Shown piece after piece: positions 42,964 through 52,994 of a DNA stretch of 64,000 nt. The position numbers and the translations under genes are program-made. The notes below the pieces were generated by a model. That model was not told the origin of the DNA, did no database searches, and was given only the letters and a program-made list of their open reading frames with translations. The stretch is from Jatrophihabitans_A sp035248685 (GTDB lineage: Bacteria; Actinomycetota; Actinomycetes; Mycobacteriales; Jatrophihabitantaceae): NCBI GenBank assembly GCA_035248685.1, contig DATFHF010000081.1:1-64000 (forward strand), read 5' to 3'. How positions within the stretch are numbered: position 1 is the stretch's first letter; the number at the start of each line of letters is the position of its first letter.

Positions 42964-44181
42964 ATGTCGAAGATCAAGGTGGTAGGCACCGTCGTCGAGC
43001 TGGACGGCGATGAAATGACCAGGATCATCTGGCAGTTCATCAAGGACCGGCTGATCCATCCCTACCTCGACATCAACCTCGACTACTATGACCTGGGCAT
43101 CGAGCACCGGGACGCCACCGGCGACCAGGTGACGGTGGACGCGGCCGAAGCCATCAAACGGCACGGCGTCGGTGTCAAGTGCGCCACCATCACCCCGGAC
43201 GAGGCGCGGGTGGCCGAGTTCGGGCTCAAGCACATGTGGCGCTCACCGAATGGGACGATCCGTAACATTCTCGGCGGAGTGATCTTCCGCGAGCCGATCA
43301 TCATGGCCAACGTGCCGCGGCTAGTGCCCGGCTGGACCAAGCCGATCGTGGTGGGCAGGCACGCGTTCGGTGATCAGTACCGGGCCACCGACCTGAAGGT
43401 TCCCGGCGAGGGCACGCTGACCTTGACTTTCACTCCGAAGGACGGTGGCGAACCCACCGAGCTGAACGTGTTCGAGTTCCCGGGCGCCGGCGTGGCGCTG
43501 GCGATGTACAACCTGGACGCGTCGATCCGGGACTTCGCGCGGGCTTCGCTCAATTACGGCCGTCAGCGCAACTACCCGGTTTACCTGTCGACGAAAAACA
43601 CCATCCTCAAGGGCTATGACGGCCGGTTCAAGGACATCTTCGAGGAGGTCTACCAGGCCGAGTTCAAGGCCGACTTCGACAAGGCCGGGTTGACCTACGA
43701 GCACCGGCTGATCGACGACATGGTGGCCGCCGCCCTGAAGTGGGAGGGCGGTTACGTCTGGGCCTGCAAGAACTACGACGGGGACGTGCAGTCCGACACG
43801 GTCGCCCAGGGCTTCGGCTCGCTCGGCCTGATGACCTCGGTGCTGATGAGCCCGGACGGCAAGACGGTGGAGGCCGAGGCGGCGCACGGCACGGTGACCC
43901 GACACTTCCGCCAGCACCAGCAGGGCAAGCCGACCTCGACCAACCCGATCGCGTCGATCTTTGCCTGGACCCGTGGGCTGGCTCATCGCGGCAAGCTGGA
44001 TGAAACACCGGAACTGACCCGATTCGCCGAGACCCTGGAGCGGGTCTGCATCGAGACGGTGGAGTCCGGGCAGATGACCAAGGACCTCGCGCTGCTGATC
44101 TCCAAGGACAGTCCGTGGCTGACCACCGAGGAGTTCCTGGACGCGATCGACGCCAACCTGCAGAAGGCGATGGCGGCGTAG
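42964..44181 (+). CDS. icd: NADP-dependent isocitrate dehydrogenase
   Basis: 405 residues, the homodimeric eukaryote-like class II IDH. Substrate motifs include ELDGDEMTRIIWQFIKD, SPNGTIRNILGG, FREPI and the metal-binding DDMVAAALKWEGGYVWACKNYDGDV. The NADP-binding loop is HGTVTRHFRQHQQG. Oxidises isocitrate to 2-oxoglutarate in the cytoplasm. GAGAGG lies upstream of the ATG. The nei gene begins 5 nt after its stop. Confidence 0.96.
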   Translation: MSKIKVVGTVVELDGDEMTRIIWQFIKDRLIHPYLDINLDYYDLGIEHRDATGDQVTVDAAEAIKRHGVGVKCATITPDEARVAEFGLKHMWRSPNGTIRNILGGVIFREPIIMANVPRLVPGWTKPIVVGRHAFGDQYRATDLKVPGEGTLTLTFTPKDGGEPTELNVFEFPGAGVALAMYNLDASIRDFARASLNYGRQRNYPVYLSTKNTILKGYDGRFKDIFEEVYQAEFKADFDKAGLTYEHRLIDDMVAAALKWEGGYVWACKNYDGDVQSDTVAQGFGSLGLMTSVLMSPDGKTVEAEAAHGTVTRHFRQHQQGKPTSTNPIASIFAWTRGLAHRGKLDETPELTRFAETLERVCIETVESGQMTKDLALLISKDSPWLTTEEFLDAIDANLQKAMAA

Positions 44182-44186
44182 TAGCG

Positions 44187-45029
44187 GTGCCTGAAGGCCA
44201 TACCCTGCATCGGCTGGCTCGCGAGCAGCGCAAGCTGTTCGCCGGCCGGCCGGTTCGGGTCTCCAGCCCGCAGGGCCGGTTCGCCGACGGCGCCGCGCAG
44301 CTGGACGGGCATGTGCTGCGAGCCACCGAGGCGTACGGCAAGCACCTGCTGCACTACTACCGGGACGCGCCGACGCTGCACGTTCACCTCGGCTTGTACG
44401 GCAAGTTCACCACCGGAGCTGGGTCGCCGCCGGAGCCGGTCGGTGCGCTGCGGCTGCGGTTGCAGGCCGGCGATGCCTGGACCGACCTGCGCGGCCCGAC
44501 CGCCTGCGAGCTGCTGGAGCCGGCCGAGGTGGCCGGCCTGTTCAGCCGGCTGGGTCCGGATCCGCTGCGGCCCGACGCTGACCCGGCGCGGGCTTGGCAG
44601 CGGATTCACCGCAGTCGCGTTTCGATCGCGGCGCTGTTGATGGACCAGGCGGTGCTCGCCGGCATCGGCAACGTCTACCGCGCCGAGCTGCTGTTCCGGC
44701 ATCGGATCGACCCCTTCCTGCCCGGCCAGGCGCTGCCGTTGGCCAGCTGGGAGGCGATGTGGCTGGATCTGGTGGCACTGATGCGGCACGGCGTGCGGGT
44801 GGGCCGGATCGAAACGGTCCGGCCGGCCGAGCGCGTTCGCAAGCGCGGGCCGTTGGCTCCGGACGAGGCGCGCTACGTCTACCGCCGACACGGGCTGCCC
44901 TGCCGGATCTGTGGCACCGAGGTGCGCATCGAAATGCTGGTCGGACGAAAGCTGTACTGGTGCCCGTCCTGCCAAGCGCCTGGTTTTTCAAGGGTCGGCC
45001 GGCTGAATAACCCTCAGCCATACGATTAG
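44187..45029 (+). CDS. Fpg/Nei-family DNA glycosylase/AP lyase
   Basis: 280 residues. GTG start followed by Pro-Glu-Gly-His (PEGHTLHR): Pro2 is the Schiff-base nucleophile and Glu3 the acid. The H2TH domain (LMDQAVLAGIGNVYRAELLFRHRIDP) and a C-terminal four-Cys zinc finger (CRICGTEV ... YWCPSCQ) are complete. Base-excision repair of oxidised bases; the PEGHT start is the Nei type rather than Fpg (PELPE). Likely co-transcribed with icd. Confidence 0.93.
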   Translation: MPEGHTLHRLAREQRKLFAGRPVRVSSPQGRFADGAAQLDGHVLRATEAYGKHLLHYYRDAPTLHVHLGLYGKFTTGAGSPPEPVGALRLRLQAGDAWTDLRGPTACELLEPAEVAGLFSRLGPDPLRPDADPARAWQRIHRSRVSIAALLMDQAVLAGIGNVYRAELLFRHRIDPFLPGQALPLASWEAMWLDLVALMRHGVRVGRIETVRPAERVRKRGPLAPDEARYVYRRHGLPCRICGTEVRIEMLVGRKLYWCPSCQAPGFSRVGRLNNPQPYD

Positions 45030-48025
45030 CCGGTAGGTAGCAGCTCCGACGAGCCGTCCGGACGGCGGCGCACCCGGATCCGGTCCGCGATCCGTTGCTG
45101 AAGTTCGCTGACGTGGCTGACCACGCCGACCACCCGGCCACCCTCGCGCAGCGTGTCCAGAGTGGCGATCACTCGGTCGAGCACGTCGGCGTCCAGGGTG
45201 TCGAAGCCCTCGTCGATGAACAGCGTGCCGAGATCCACCCCGCCGGATTCGGCCCGCACTATGTCGGCCAACCCGAGCGCCAGAGACAGTGAGACGTAGA
45301 AGGTCTCGCCGCCGGACAGCGTGCCCGGATCCCGGTCCCGGCCGGTGTGCTGGTCGAGCACCCGCAGCCCCAACCCGGAGCGGGCGTTTCCGCTGCGCGC
45401 ATCGGTGTGTTCCAACCGGTACCGGCCCTCGGAGATCCGGGCCAGCTGCGAGTTCGCCGCCGACACGATGTCGGCGAACCGGCGCACCAGCACGTAGGTG
45501 GTCAGCTCCATTCGCAGCTGATTCTCGCCCAGCCCGGCCACCAAGTTGCCCAGCCGGATTGCCGGCGCGGTGTCAGCGAGGACCCGCATGCTCTGCTCGG
45601 CCGCCGCGGCCACCAGGGCGGCGTGGTTGCGCGCCGCCGCCAGCCGATCGCTGGCCGCACCATGCGCTCGAGCCCGCTCGGTCTCGGCCTGCTTGGCCAG
45701 CCGAACCTGCTCGGTCAAAACGGCCAACTCGAAACTGGCCGCGTCGTCCAGCTCTGGATCGGTCAGTTCGGCCGTGGCCAGCTGAGCGGTCACCGCCGCG
45801 ACCTGGTCGTCATAGCCGCGCAGCCGCTCCGCCAGCGTGGCCAATGCGGCCGGATCCCGCCGGCAGCGCTGCCAATCCGCCTCCGCGTCGAAGCCGGCGT
45901 CGGCCAGCGCCTGCCGGAATGCCGAACCGGCCTGGCTTGCCGCCGCGACGGCTGCGGTTGCGGCGGCACTGGCCGCAGCGGCCAGCTCCAGCACCTGGGC
46001 CTCGGTGGTCAGCGCCGACGCCCGGTCGGCCACGCTGGCATAGCCGGCAGCCGCCTGCTGGACGGCCAACTCGTCCCGCTCGATGGTGCCGGCCAGGCCG
46101 GCGGCTCGCTCGGCCAGCGTCGCCTCCTGCCGGGACGCCGCCTGCACCTGCTCGGTGAGCTCGGCCAGCTGCCGCTCGACCTCGGCCAGCTCGGCGTCGA
46201 TGGCCGGCAGCCGTCCGGCTTCGGCTTCGGCGGCGGCCAGCGCGGTGGCCGCCTTGGCCAGTCTGTTCTCGGCTCGCCGTGGCGTCAGCTGGTCGGCCAG
46301 CAGTTGCAACCTGATCAGCTCGGTTTGCTGTTCGGCCAGCTGGGCGCGCCGGGTTTCCACGTCCTCGGTCAGTCGGCGCAGCTCGTCCTCAGCTGAGATC
46401 AGCTGTTCTCGGCTGACGTGCCCGGCGGCGGGACGAGCCGGTTTCGGATGTTCCCGCGAGCCGCAGACCGTACACGGCGCGCCGCTGGTCAGCTCCAGTC
46501 CCAGTTCGCCGGCGATGCTGGCCCGCCAACCGGTCTGTAGGGCTTCCAACCGGACTCGCTGGCGTTCGGCGGCCTCGAACACCTCGCGAGCCAGCTGCTG
46601 GTTCTCGGCCGCCTCGAGCGCGGCGGCCTCGGCTTGCACCGCGGCTTCCAACCGAGCCTGTGCCCGATCCCGTTCGCCGATCAGGCCATCCAGTCGGCCG
46701 GCGGCCACGGTGGCCAGCTCGCGCGCGGCCGACAGTTCGGTGCGCCGCTGCGGTAGCCGGGTCAGCTGCTCGTTCGCCTGCCCGATGAGCTGAGCCAAAC
46801 CGGCCCGCTCGGCCAGCGCCGACGCATGCTCGGCCCGCAACGTGGCCAGTTGGCGCTCGCGCCGCAGCTCACCGGCCAGCTCGCCCAGCACGGTGCGGCA
46901 GCGGGCGGCGGCGTCGCGCAGCTCCGGCTCGTCAGCGCTGGCCAGGCTCTCGGCCAGCGCCGCCCGGGCTCGGACCTGCTCGTTCTGGGCGGCTTCGGTG
47001 CGGGCAACGGCTTCGGCGAGTGCCTGGGCGGACGGCGCCACCCGCAGCGCCCGTTCGGCATCGGCCAGCTCCTGGCGGGCTTGGGCTACCCGGTCGGCGG
47101 CACCGGCCAACCGGTCCTGCTCGGCCCGCAAACGATCTCGGGTGTCCCGGCGGCGGATCAGATCCCGGCCGCGAGCCAGTGCGGCATCGGCGGCCAGCCG
47201 GTCAGCGCTGGCGGCCGCGTGCAGCTGGCCGGCCTCGCTCTCGGCCGCCTTCAGGGTGGCATCGATCGTGTCCAGCGCCGCGAGCAGGGCGGCCCGGTCG
47301 TCGGCCTCGGCAAGCTCAGCCAGCTTCGCTGCCGACTCGGTGCTCAACCCGACCGCCCCGGCGTAGCCGTGCCCAGCCCGGCGCACCGCCTCGGTGGCCG
47401 CGGTCCGGGATTGCTCGGCCGCTCGGCGGCCCTCGATCAGCCGATCCTGGGTACGGGCGATCAACTCGGTGCCGAACAGCCTTTGTAACAAAGCACGTTT
47501 GCTGCTGGTGTCAGCGCGCAGGAAGGCGGCGAACTCGCCCTGCGGCAGCAGCACGGTCTGCACGAACTGGGCATGGCTGAGTCCGACCGCTCGGGTGATC
47601 TCGTCCTCGACGTCGCCGAGGTTGTTGGACAACAGCTCGCCACCGGTGCGGTCGGTGGCCGAGCTGAGCCGCCACAGCTTCACCGTCATGTTCGCGGTGA
47701 TGGTGCCCGCGCCGCGTTTCTTATTGCGCTCGTAGCTGGGCGTGCGCCGAATCCGGTACAGCCCGCTCTGAGTCTCGAAGACCAGCTCCACCACCGGTTC
47801 GGTGCCGGGCGGGGCATGGTGGGACTTCATCCGCTCCGGCACTCCGGTGCTCTGCGCCAGTTTGCCGTACAACGCAAAGGTGATCGAGTCGAGCACGGTG
47901 GATTTGCCGGCACCGGTCGGACCTTCGATCAGGAACAGTCCGCTGTCACCGAACCGGCTCAGGTCGAGCTCGGTCCGGTCCGCGAACGGGCCGATGGCGG
48001 TCATGCTGAGCCAGTGCAGGCGCAT
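45026..48025 (-). CDS. sbcC: exonuclease SbcC, SMC-like ATPase subunit
   Basis: 999 residues. Walker A GPTGAGKST near residue 37, long Ala/Glu/Leu/Arg coiled-coil arms, a zinc-hook CxxC (APCTVCGSREHP) in the middle, and C-terminal signature LSGGETFYVSLSLALGLAD with Walker B GTLFIDEGFDTLD. Works with SbcD to process hairpins and blocked DNA ends. ATG 48025 begins at the conserved MRLHWLSMTAIGPFA. It follows sbcD with one base between. The last bases overlap the convergent nei stop. Confidence 0.96.
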   Translation of the reverse strand: MRLHWLSMTAIGPFADRTELDLSRFGDSGLFLIEGPTGAGKSTVLDSITFALYGKLAQSTGVPERMKSHHAPPGTEPVVELVFETQSGLYRIRRTPSYERNKKRGAGTITANMTVKLWRLSSATDRTGGELLSNNLGDVEDEITRAVGLSHAQFVQTVLLPQGEFAAFLRADTSSKRALLQRLFGTELIARTQDRLIEGRRAAEQSRTAATEAVRRAGHGYAGAVGLSTESAAKLAELAEADDRAALLAALDTIDATLKAAESEAGQLHAAASADRLAADAALARGRDLIRRRDTRDRLRAEQDRLAGAADRVAQARQELADAERALRVAPSAQALAEAVARTEAAQNEQVRARAALAESLASADEPELRDAAARCRTVLGELAGELRRERQLATLRAEHASALAERAGLAQLIGQANEQLTRLPQRRTELSAARELATVAAGRLDGLIGERDRAQARLEAAVQAEAAALEAAENQQLAREVFEAAERQRVRLEALQTGWRASIAGELGLELTSGAPCTVCGSREHPKPARPAAGHVSREQLISAEDELRRLTEDVETRRAQLAEQQTELIRLQLLADQLTPRRAENRLAKAATALAAAEAEAGRLPAIDAELAEVERQLAELTEQVQAASRQEATLAERAAGLAGTIERDELAVQQAAAGYASVADRASALTTEAQVLELAAAASAAATAAVAAASQAGSAFRQALADAGFDAEADWQRCRRDPAALATLAERLRGYDDQVAAVTAQLATAELTDPELDDAASFELAVLTEQVRLAKQAETERARAHGAASDRLAAARNHAALVAAAAEQSMRVLADTAPAIRLGNLVAGLGENQLRMELTTYVLVRRFADIVSAANSQLARISEGRYRLEHTDARSGNARSGLGLRVLDQHTGRDRDPGTLSGGETFYVSLSLALGLADIVRAESGGVDLGTLFIDEGFDTLDADVLDRVIATLDTLREGGRVVGVVSHVSELQQRIADRIRVRRRPDGSSELLPTG

Positions 48026-48026
48026 C

Positions 48027-49181
48027 TCAGCCAGCCACCGCGGTTTCGTAGGCGGCCTGAAACAGCGCGAGTTCGGCCGTCGAGGCCGGCACACCGGTGA
48101 CATGGCCGATGAAGTCCTCGCCCAGCTCCCGCGGGCCGCGCTCGATGACCGGGGTAGCCGTCCACCGACCCGGCGGCAGCGCCCCGTCCGGCAGGTGTTG
48201 TACCTGAAGCACATGCGGAAAGTGCGACTTCACCCGGTCGAACAGCCGGTCCGGTCGGGCCCGGTCGGTCACCGTGAGCCGCACCCAGTCGGCCTGGTGC
48301 CCGGTCGTCGCGAGCAGCTCGGCCAGCGTGCCGGTCAGTTCGGCCATCTCACGCGGCTGCGCCAGCGGCACTACCTGCACCGACACCGGCCCGTCGGCGG
48401 CCAGGTCGACCAGCGTGACCGACTTCGAATGGTGCTTTTCGGAAAAGGAATACCGCAACGGCGAACCGGAATAGCGCAGCACCGTGCCGGTCGGCCCGGA
48501 TAACGCCTGGGCGCCGTGCAGGTGCCCGAGCGCGACATAATCGACGCCGGCGAAGGTGTCCCCGGCGACGCTGTCCACCCCGCCCACCACGATGGAACGC
48601 TCACTGTCGCTGGGCGCTCCGCCCACCACGAAGGCGTGTGTCACCACCACGGACCGGACATTGTTGCGGCGGGCCAGATCCGCCCGGATCCGGCGCATGG
48701 CCGCCGCCATCACCGCCTGGTGCGAGCGAGCCAGCGGTTCTTCGTCATCGGCGAGCGCAACCCGGGCCGCGTCCGGATCCAGGTAGGGCACCGGGTAAAC
48801 CGCGGTGCTCATCCCGCCCGAACTCAGCAGCACCGGCTCTCCGATCGCGTTCAGTTCGGTGTGCACCCGCAGCCGATCGGTGTACAGCCGGGAGCCGAAG
48901 CCCAACCGGATCGCCGAGTCATGGTTGCCGGCGGTGACGATCACCGTTGCGTGCCGGGTCAGTTCGGCCAGCGCGTCGGCGAACAGCGCGACCGATTCGA
49001 CCGGCGGCACCGCCCGGTCATAGACGTCGCCGGCGATGATGACCGCATCGACCGGCACGCCGTTCGGCGGTTCGGCCACCAGTCGGCAGATGTGTTCCAG
49101 CACCGTCCGTTGCGCATCGAGCAGATCGACGCCGTGCAGCGTCCGGCCCAGATGCCAGTCGGAGGTGTGCAGGAACCGCAT
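48027..49181 (-). CDS. sbcD: exonuclease SbcD, nuclease subunit
   Basis: A 384-residue Mre11-type metallophosphoesterase. Five motifs: TSDWHLGR at the N-terminus, IAGDVYDR, TAGNHDSA, VVVTHAFV and VALGHLHG, which coordinate two Mn ions. Partner of SbcC encoded directly downstream. The capping domain and C-terminal SbcC-binding part (QVQHLPDG, EDFIGHVTG) are present. Confidence 0.96.
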   Translation of the reverse strand: MRFLHTSDWHLGRTLHGVDLLDAQRTVLEHICRLVAEPPNGVPVDAVIIAGDVYDRAVPPVESVALFADALAELTRHATVIVTAGNHDSAIRLGFGSRLYTDRLRVHTELNAIGEPVLLSSGGMSTAVYPVPYLDPDAARVALADDEEPLARSHQAVMAAAMRRIRADLARRNNVRSVVVTHAFVVGGAPSDSERSIVVGGVDSVAGDTFAGVDYVALGHLHGAQALSGPTGTVLRYSGSPLRYSFSEKHHSKSVTLVDLAADGPVSVQVVPLAQPREMAELTGTLAELLATTGHQADWVRLTVTDRARPDRLFDRVKSHFPHVLQVQHLPDGALPPGRWTATPVIERGPRELGEDFIGHVTGVPASTAELALFQAAYETAVAG

Positions 49182-49243
49182 GGAAGAAAAAGCTACAAGC
49201 GGGCGCTGACAGAACCCGGTAGCGACTCAGCCCGATTGCCGCC

Positions 49244-50347
49244 TCAGCCGGATTGCCGCAGCCCGGCCGCGGCGCTGACCTCGAAGCTGATCGGTGCTCG
49301 GTAACCGCGGCCGGCGAACGCGCCGTCGACGCCGACCCGGGCCGCTCTGGCCTGCTCCGGTTCGAACAGCCCAACCACGCAACCGCCGAAGCCGCCGCCG
49401 GTCATCCGGGCACCGTAGGCGCCGAAGGCACCCATCACCTCGACCGCGAGTTCCACCTCAGGCGCGCTGTTGGCCAGGTCATCCCGCATGCTGGCGTGCG
49501 ATGCGGACAACAGCGGCCCGATCCGGCGGATCTGGCCGGTTAGCAGCAAATCGGCGCAAGCCAGCGTCCGGTCATTCTCGGTGATCACGTGCCGGGCCCG
49601 CCGGCACAGCCGATCGCTGAGCCGGTCCAGCGCCGGTAGATCCTCCAGGGTCAGCTCACGCAGCGACCGCACGCCGAGCTCGGCGGCAGCCGCCGCACAG
49701 TCAGCGCGGAGCTGACCGTACCGGCCGTCGGTCAGCTGATGGCCGACACCGGTGTCGGCCACCAGCAGGGTCAGGCCGGCGGCCGCCAGGTCGAACTCGA
49801 TCGGTCGCACCTGCATGCTGCGCATATCGCAGAGCAGCACCCGGTCCGGTTCGCCGAACACCGACGCCAGCTGGTCCATCCCACCGGTCGGCGCACCGAC
49901 GAAGTCGTTCTCCGCCGACCGGGCGACAGCGGCCAGCTCCGGACGAGAAAGCCCCAATCCGAAAAGGGCATTCACCGCACCAGCCACCGAGCACTCGATC
50001 GCTGCCGAGGACGACAGGCCGGCTCCGATCGGGATTTCGCTGTCCAGCTCGATGGAAACTCCGGTCAACCGGTGACCCAGCCGGCCGAGCGCCCACAGCA
50101 CCCCGGCGGCATAGCCGGCCCAGGCTTGATCCTCAGCCAGCACGCCAGGACGCAGGTCGGCCAGCGCAATCTCGACCGGTTCGTCGCGCTGCCGGGACAC
50201 CACCTCCACCACCGGGTCGTCCAGCGCGGAGGCAATCGTCCGGCACCCTTTGCCGATCGCCAGCGGAAGGCAGAATCCCTCGTTGTAGTCGGTGTGTTCG
50301 CCGATCAGGTTGACCCGTCCCGGCGCGGTCCAACTGACCTCAGGCAC
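49244..50347 (-). CDS. galK: galactokinase
   Basis: A 367-residue GHMP kinase. Signature APGRVNLIGEHTDYNEGF at the start, ATP-binding PIGAGLSSSAAIE, ENDFVGAPTGGMDQLAS with the catalytic Asp, and C-terminal RMTGGGFGGCVVGL. Phosphorylates galactose in the Leloir pathway with the adjacent GalE. The GTG at 50347 overlaps the galE stop by 8 nt and gives the short N-terminus seen in actinobacterial GalK; an ATG at 50398 is an alternative that would overlap galE by 59 nt. Confidence 0.94.
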   Translation of the reverse strand: MPEVSWTAPGRVNLIGEHTDYNEGFCLPLAIGKGCRTIASALDDPVVEVVSRQRDEPVEIALADLRPGVLAEDQAWAGYAAGVLWALGRLGHRLTGVSIELDSEIPIGAGLSSSAAIECSVAGAVNALFGLGLSRPELAAVARSAENDFVGAPTGGMDQLASVFGEPDRVLLCDMRSMQVRPIEFDLAAAGLTLLVADTGVGHQLTDGRYGQLRADCAAAAAELGVRSLRELTLEDLPALDRLSDRLCRRARHVITENDRTLACADLLLTGQIRRIGPLLSASHASMRDDLANSAPEVELAVEVMGAFGAYGARMTGGGFGGCVVGLFEPEQARAARVGVDGAFAGRGYRAPISFEVSAAAGLRQSG

Positions 50348-51335
50348 CGGGCGTTCCCGTGCCGGCCGGGGCAAGTCGGCGGTTGAAAGCCCACGCATCG
50401 GTGACCATCTGGCTCAGATCCCGGGTCGGCTGCCAGCCCAACTCGGTCCAAGCCAGCCGGTTCGAGGCAACCAGCACCGCCGGATCGCCCGGCCGGTTCG
50501 GCCCTTCCGTCGCGGGCGTCGGGTGTCCGGTGATCCGGCGGACGGCTTCCAGCACCTCGCGTACCGACGAGCCGGCGCCGGAACCCAGATTGCAGATCAG
50601 GTGGTCGTGCTGCCGGGAGCCGGTCCAATCCAGCGCACGCAGATGTGCATCGGCCAGATCCAGCACGTGGATGTAGTCCCGCACGCACGAGCCGTCCGGG
50701 GTGGGGTAGTGGGTGCCGTGGATCCGCAACTGCTCGCGCTGGCCGGCCGCGACCTGAAGCGCGATCGGGATGAGATGGGTCTCGATGTCATGTCGTTCGC
50801 CGATCGCCAGATCGTCGGCCAGCAGCGCGCCGGCGACGTTGAAGTAGCGCAGGCTGACCGCGGAGAAGCCGTGTGCGGTGGCATAGCTGGTGAGCATGTT
50901 GTCCACCGCGAGCTTGCTTGCCCCGTACGGATTGGTCGGTCGAGCCGGTGCCGACTCTTCGATCGGGACGGACGCCGGCTCGCCGTAGGTGGCCGCGGTG
51001 GAGGAAAACACCATCCGGCGCACATCGTGCCGTCGCATCGATTCGAGCAACGCCAGGGTGCCGGCGACATTGTTCTGCCAGTACAGCTGCGGGCTGTGCA
51101 TCGACTCGGCCACCAGTGACTTGGCCGCGAAGTGCAATACCGCGTCCACGCCGTCCGCCAGTACCGGATCGACCTCAGTGATCGATGTTGTGATCAGCTC
51201 GACGCCCGGCGGTACCGCGTCGGCATGCCCGGTGGACAGGTCGTCCAGCACGGTGACCCGATGGCCGGCTCGCACCAGCTCGGCGGCCACTACGCTCCCG
51301 ACGTAGCCGGCCCCGCCGGTCACCAGCAACCGCAT
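50340..51335 (-). CDS. galE: UDP-glucose 4-epimerase
   Basis: A 331-residue extended SDR. TGGAGYVGS binds NAD; catalytic Ser/Tyr/Lys are in VFSSTAATYGE and NPYGASK. FNVAGA, the substrate loop and the HDHLICNLGSGAGSSVREV region are typical. Interconverts UDP-galactose and UDP-glucose. Operon galE-galK, overlapping. No galT is visible in this window. Confidence 0.95.
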   Translation of the reverse strand: MRLLVTGGAGYVGSVVAAELVRAGHRVTVLDDLSTGHADAVPPGVELITTSITEVDPVLADGVDAVLHFAAKSLVAESMHSPQLYWQNNVAGTLALLESMRRHDVRRMVFSSTAATYGEPASVPIEESAPARPTNPYGASKLAVDNMLTSYATAHGFSAVSLRYFNVAGALLADDLAIGERHDIETHLIPIALQVAAGQREQLRIHGTHYPTPDGSCVRDYIHVLDLADAHLRALDWTGSRQHDHLICNLGSGAGSSVREVLEAVRRITGHPTPATEGPNRPGDPAVLVASNRLAWTELGWQPTRDLSQMVTDAWAFNRRLAPAGTGTPGA

Positions 51336-51436
51336 GCTGCACAGCTTCCCGTCAGCCCATCCGAAGCACCGACCCTACACTTGACAGCACCCGCCGACCC
51401 GAGGAGCTGGACCGCCCGTATGAACGGCATCCCCTC

Positions 51437-52804
51437 GTGAACAGCACCGTGCTCAACCTGCTCATCGTGCTGGCGCTGATCCTGGTCGAGGGTTTGTTCG
51501 TGGCCACCGAGATCGCGCTGGTGTCGCTGCGCGAGGGACAAGCCCGGGCGATGGCCGAGAACGGCCGACGCGGACAGTCGGTGGCCCGGCTGCTGGCCGA
51601 CCCGAACCGGTTCCTGGCAGCGGTCCAGATCGGGGTGACCTCAACCGCACTGCTGTCGTCGGCCTTCGGTGCGGTGACACTGTCCGAATCGGCCAAGCGG
51701 GCGCTGGTCCGGCACGGCCTCGGCAGCACGCCGGCCGGGGTGATTGGCATCGTCGGGGTCACCCTGGTGATCTCCTTCGTCACGTTGGTCATCGGCGAGC
51801 TGGTGCCCAAGCGGCTCGCACTTCAGCGGCCGGAGGGTGCCGCGCTGGCGTTCGGTCCGACCCTGGACCGGCTGGCCCGGGTGGCCCGTCCGGTCATCTG
51901 GCTGCTGTCAAAATGCACCAACGGGATGGTCCGGATCCTCGGCGGCGATCCGCGGGCCGGTCGGGACGCCATCAGCGAGGACGAGCTGCGCGGCCTGGTC
52001 GCGGCACACGAGTCGCTGTCCTCGGACGAGCGCCGGCTGATCGACGACGTGTTCGCCGCCGGCGAGCGTTCGGTCAGCGAGGTGATGATCTCGCGCACCG
52101 AGGTGACCTTCCTGGAGGCGAGCACCACGGTCAGCCGAGCGGTCAAGGTGGCGGTGGAGTCGCCGCACTCGCGCTACCCGGTGATCGGCCAGAACAGCGA
52201 TGACGTGCTCGGCTTCGTCCATATCCGGGATCTGTTCCTGGGCAGCGCGGGCACCGGCGGTGAGCAGGATCGGGCCCGGGTGATCGGTGACCTCGTGCGC
52301 GAGGTCAAGGTGCTGCCGGGTTCGAAGAAGGTGCTGTCGGCGCTGAGCGAGATGCGTCGAGAGGGCCAGCATCTGGCGATCGTGGTGGACGAGTACGGCG
52401 GCACCGACGGCATCGTCTCGCTGGAGGACCTGATCGAGGAGGTCATCGGTGACATCCGCGACGAGTACGACCAGGCCGACCGCGGCTCGCAGCGGCTGAC
52501 CGGCGGGGTGGTCGAGGTGGACGGCCGGTGCAACCTCGACGAGTTCGCCGAGTTCACCGGCCTGGAGCTGCCGGACGGTCCGTACGAGACGGCCGGCGGC
52601 TTCCTGATGGCCCGGCTGGGCAAGCTGCCCGAGTTGGGCGACCGGGTGGAGTTCAACGAACACGTCCTTCAGGTGATCGAGGTGGACGGCCACCGGGCCG
52701 CCCGGCTGCGTATCGAACCGGCGCCGGCGGCTGGCGACGCTGATCAGGCTGCCGCCGGGACATACCCGACCGAGGAACAATCGGCGACGCCCGGATTACG
52801 GTGA
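51437..52804 (+). CDS. CNNM/CBS-domain transporter-like protein (HlyC/CorC family)
   Basis: 455 residues. A DUF21/CNNM membrane domain (VLNLLIVLALILVEGLFVATEIALVSLREG, three to four helices, residues 1-150) is followed by a CBS pair (VMISRTEVTFLEAS ... LSEMRREGQHLAIVVDEYGGTDGIVSLEDLIEEVIGDI). The C-terminal CorC_HlyC domain (residues ~345-435) ends RAARLRIEPA. Homologues are implicated in Mg2+ efflux or homeostasis; the hemolysin label is historical. A CorA-type protein is elsewhere in the window but not linked. Confidence 0.92.
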   Translation: MNSTVLNLLIVLALILVEGLFVATEIALVSLREGQARAMAENGRRGQSVARLLADPNRFLAAVQIGVTSTALLSSAFGAVTLSESAKRALVRHGLGSTPAGVIGIVGVTLVISFVTLVIGELVPKRLALQRPEGAALAFGPTLDRLARVARPVIWLLSKCTNGMVRILGGDPRAGRDAISEDELRGLVAAHESLSSDERRLIDDVFAAGERSVSEVMISRTEVTFLEASTTVSRAVKVAVESPHSRYPVIGQNSDDVLGFVHIRDLFLGSAGTGGEQDRARVIGDLVREVKVLPGSKKVLSALSEMRREGQHLAIVVDEYGGTDGIVSLEDLIEEVIGDIRDEYDQADRGSQRLTGGVVEVDGRCNLDEFAEFTGLELPDGPYETAGGFLMARLGKLPELGDRVEFNEHVLQVIEVDGHRAARLRIEPAPAAGDADQAAAGTYPTEEQSATPGLR

Positions 52805-52994
52805 TTCGGAGTGACTTAGCCCCAGCGTTGGCCGGTGACTGAGGGCTTACGAGTGAATGCGGTCAGTAGTCCGATCTCGCATGATTAAGCCGCATCTCAA
52901 ATTCGGATGACGTTTCCGCTAGCGATTCGGCAGGTGCCGGCCGATGATGAAGGTAGAGGACGGACTTACCTGAACCGCGTTAGGAATCTTCGTA

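Noticed and set aside
52805..52994. Possible c-di-AMP (ydaO-type) riboswitch before the lytic transglycosylase gene
   Set aside because: Such riboswitches often precede actinobacterial wall hydrolases, and GGTAGAGGACGG looked suggestive, but the required paired elements and the length are not there.
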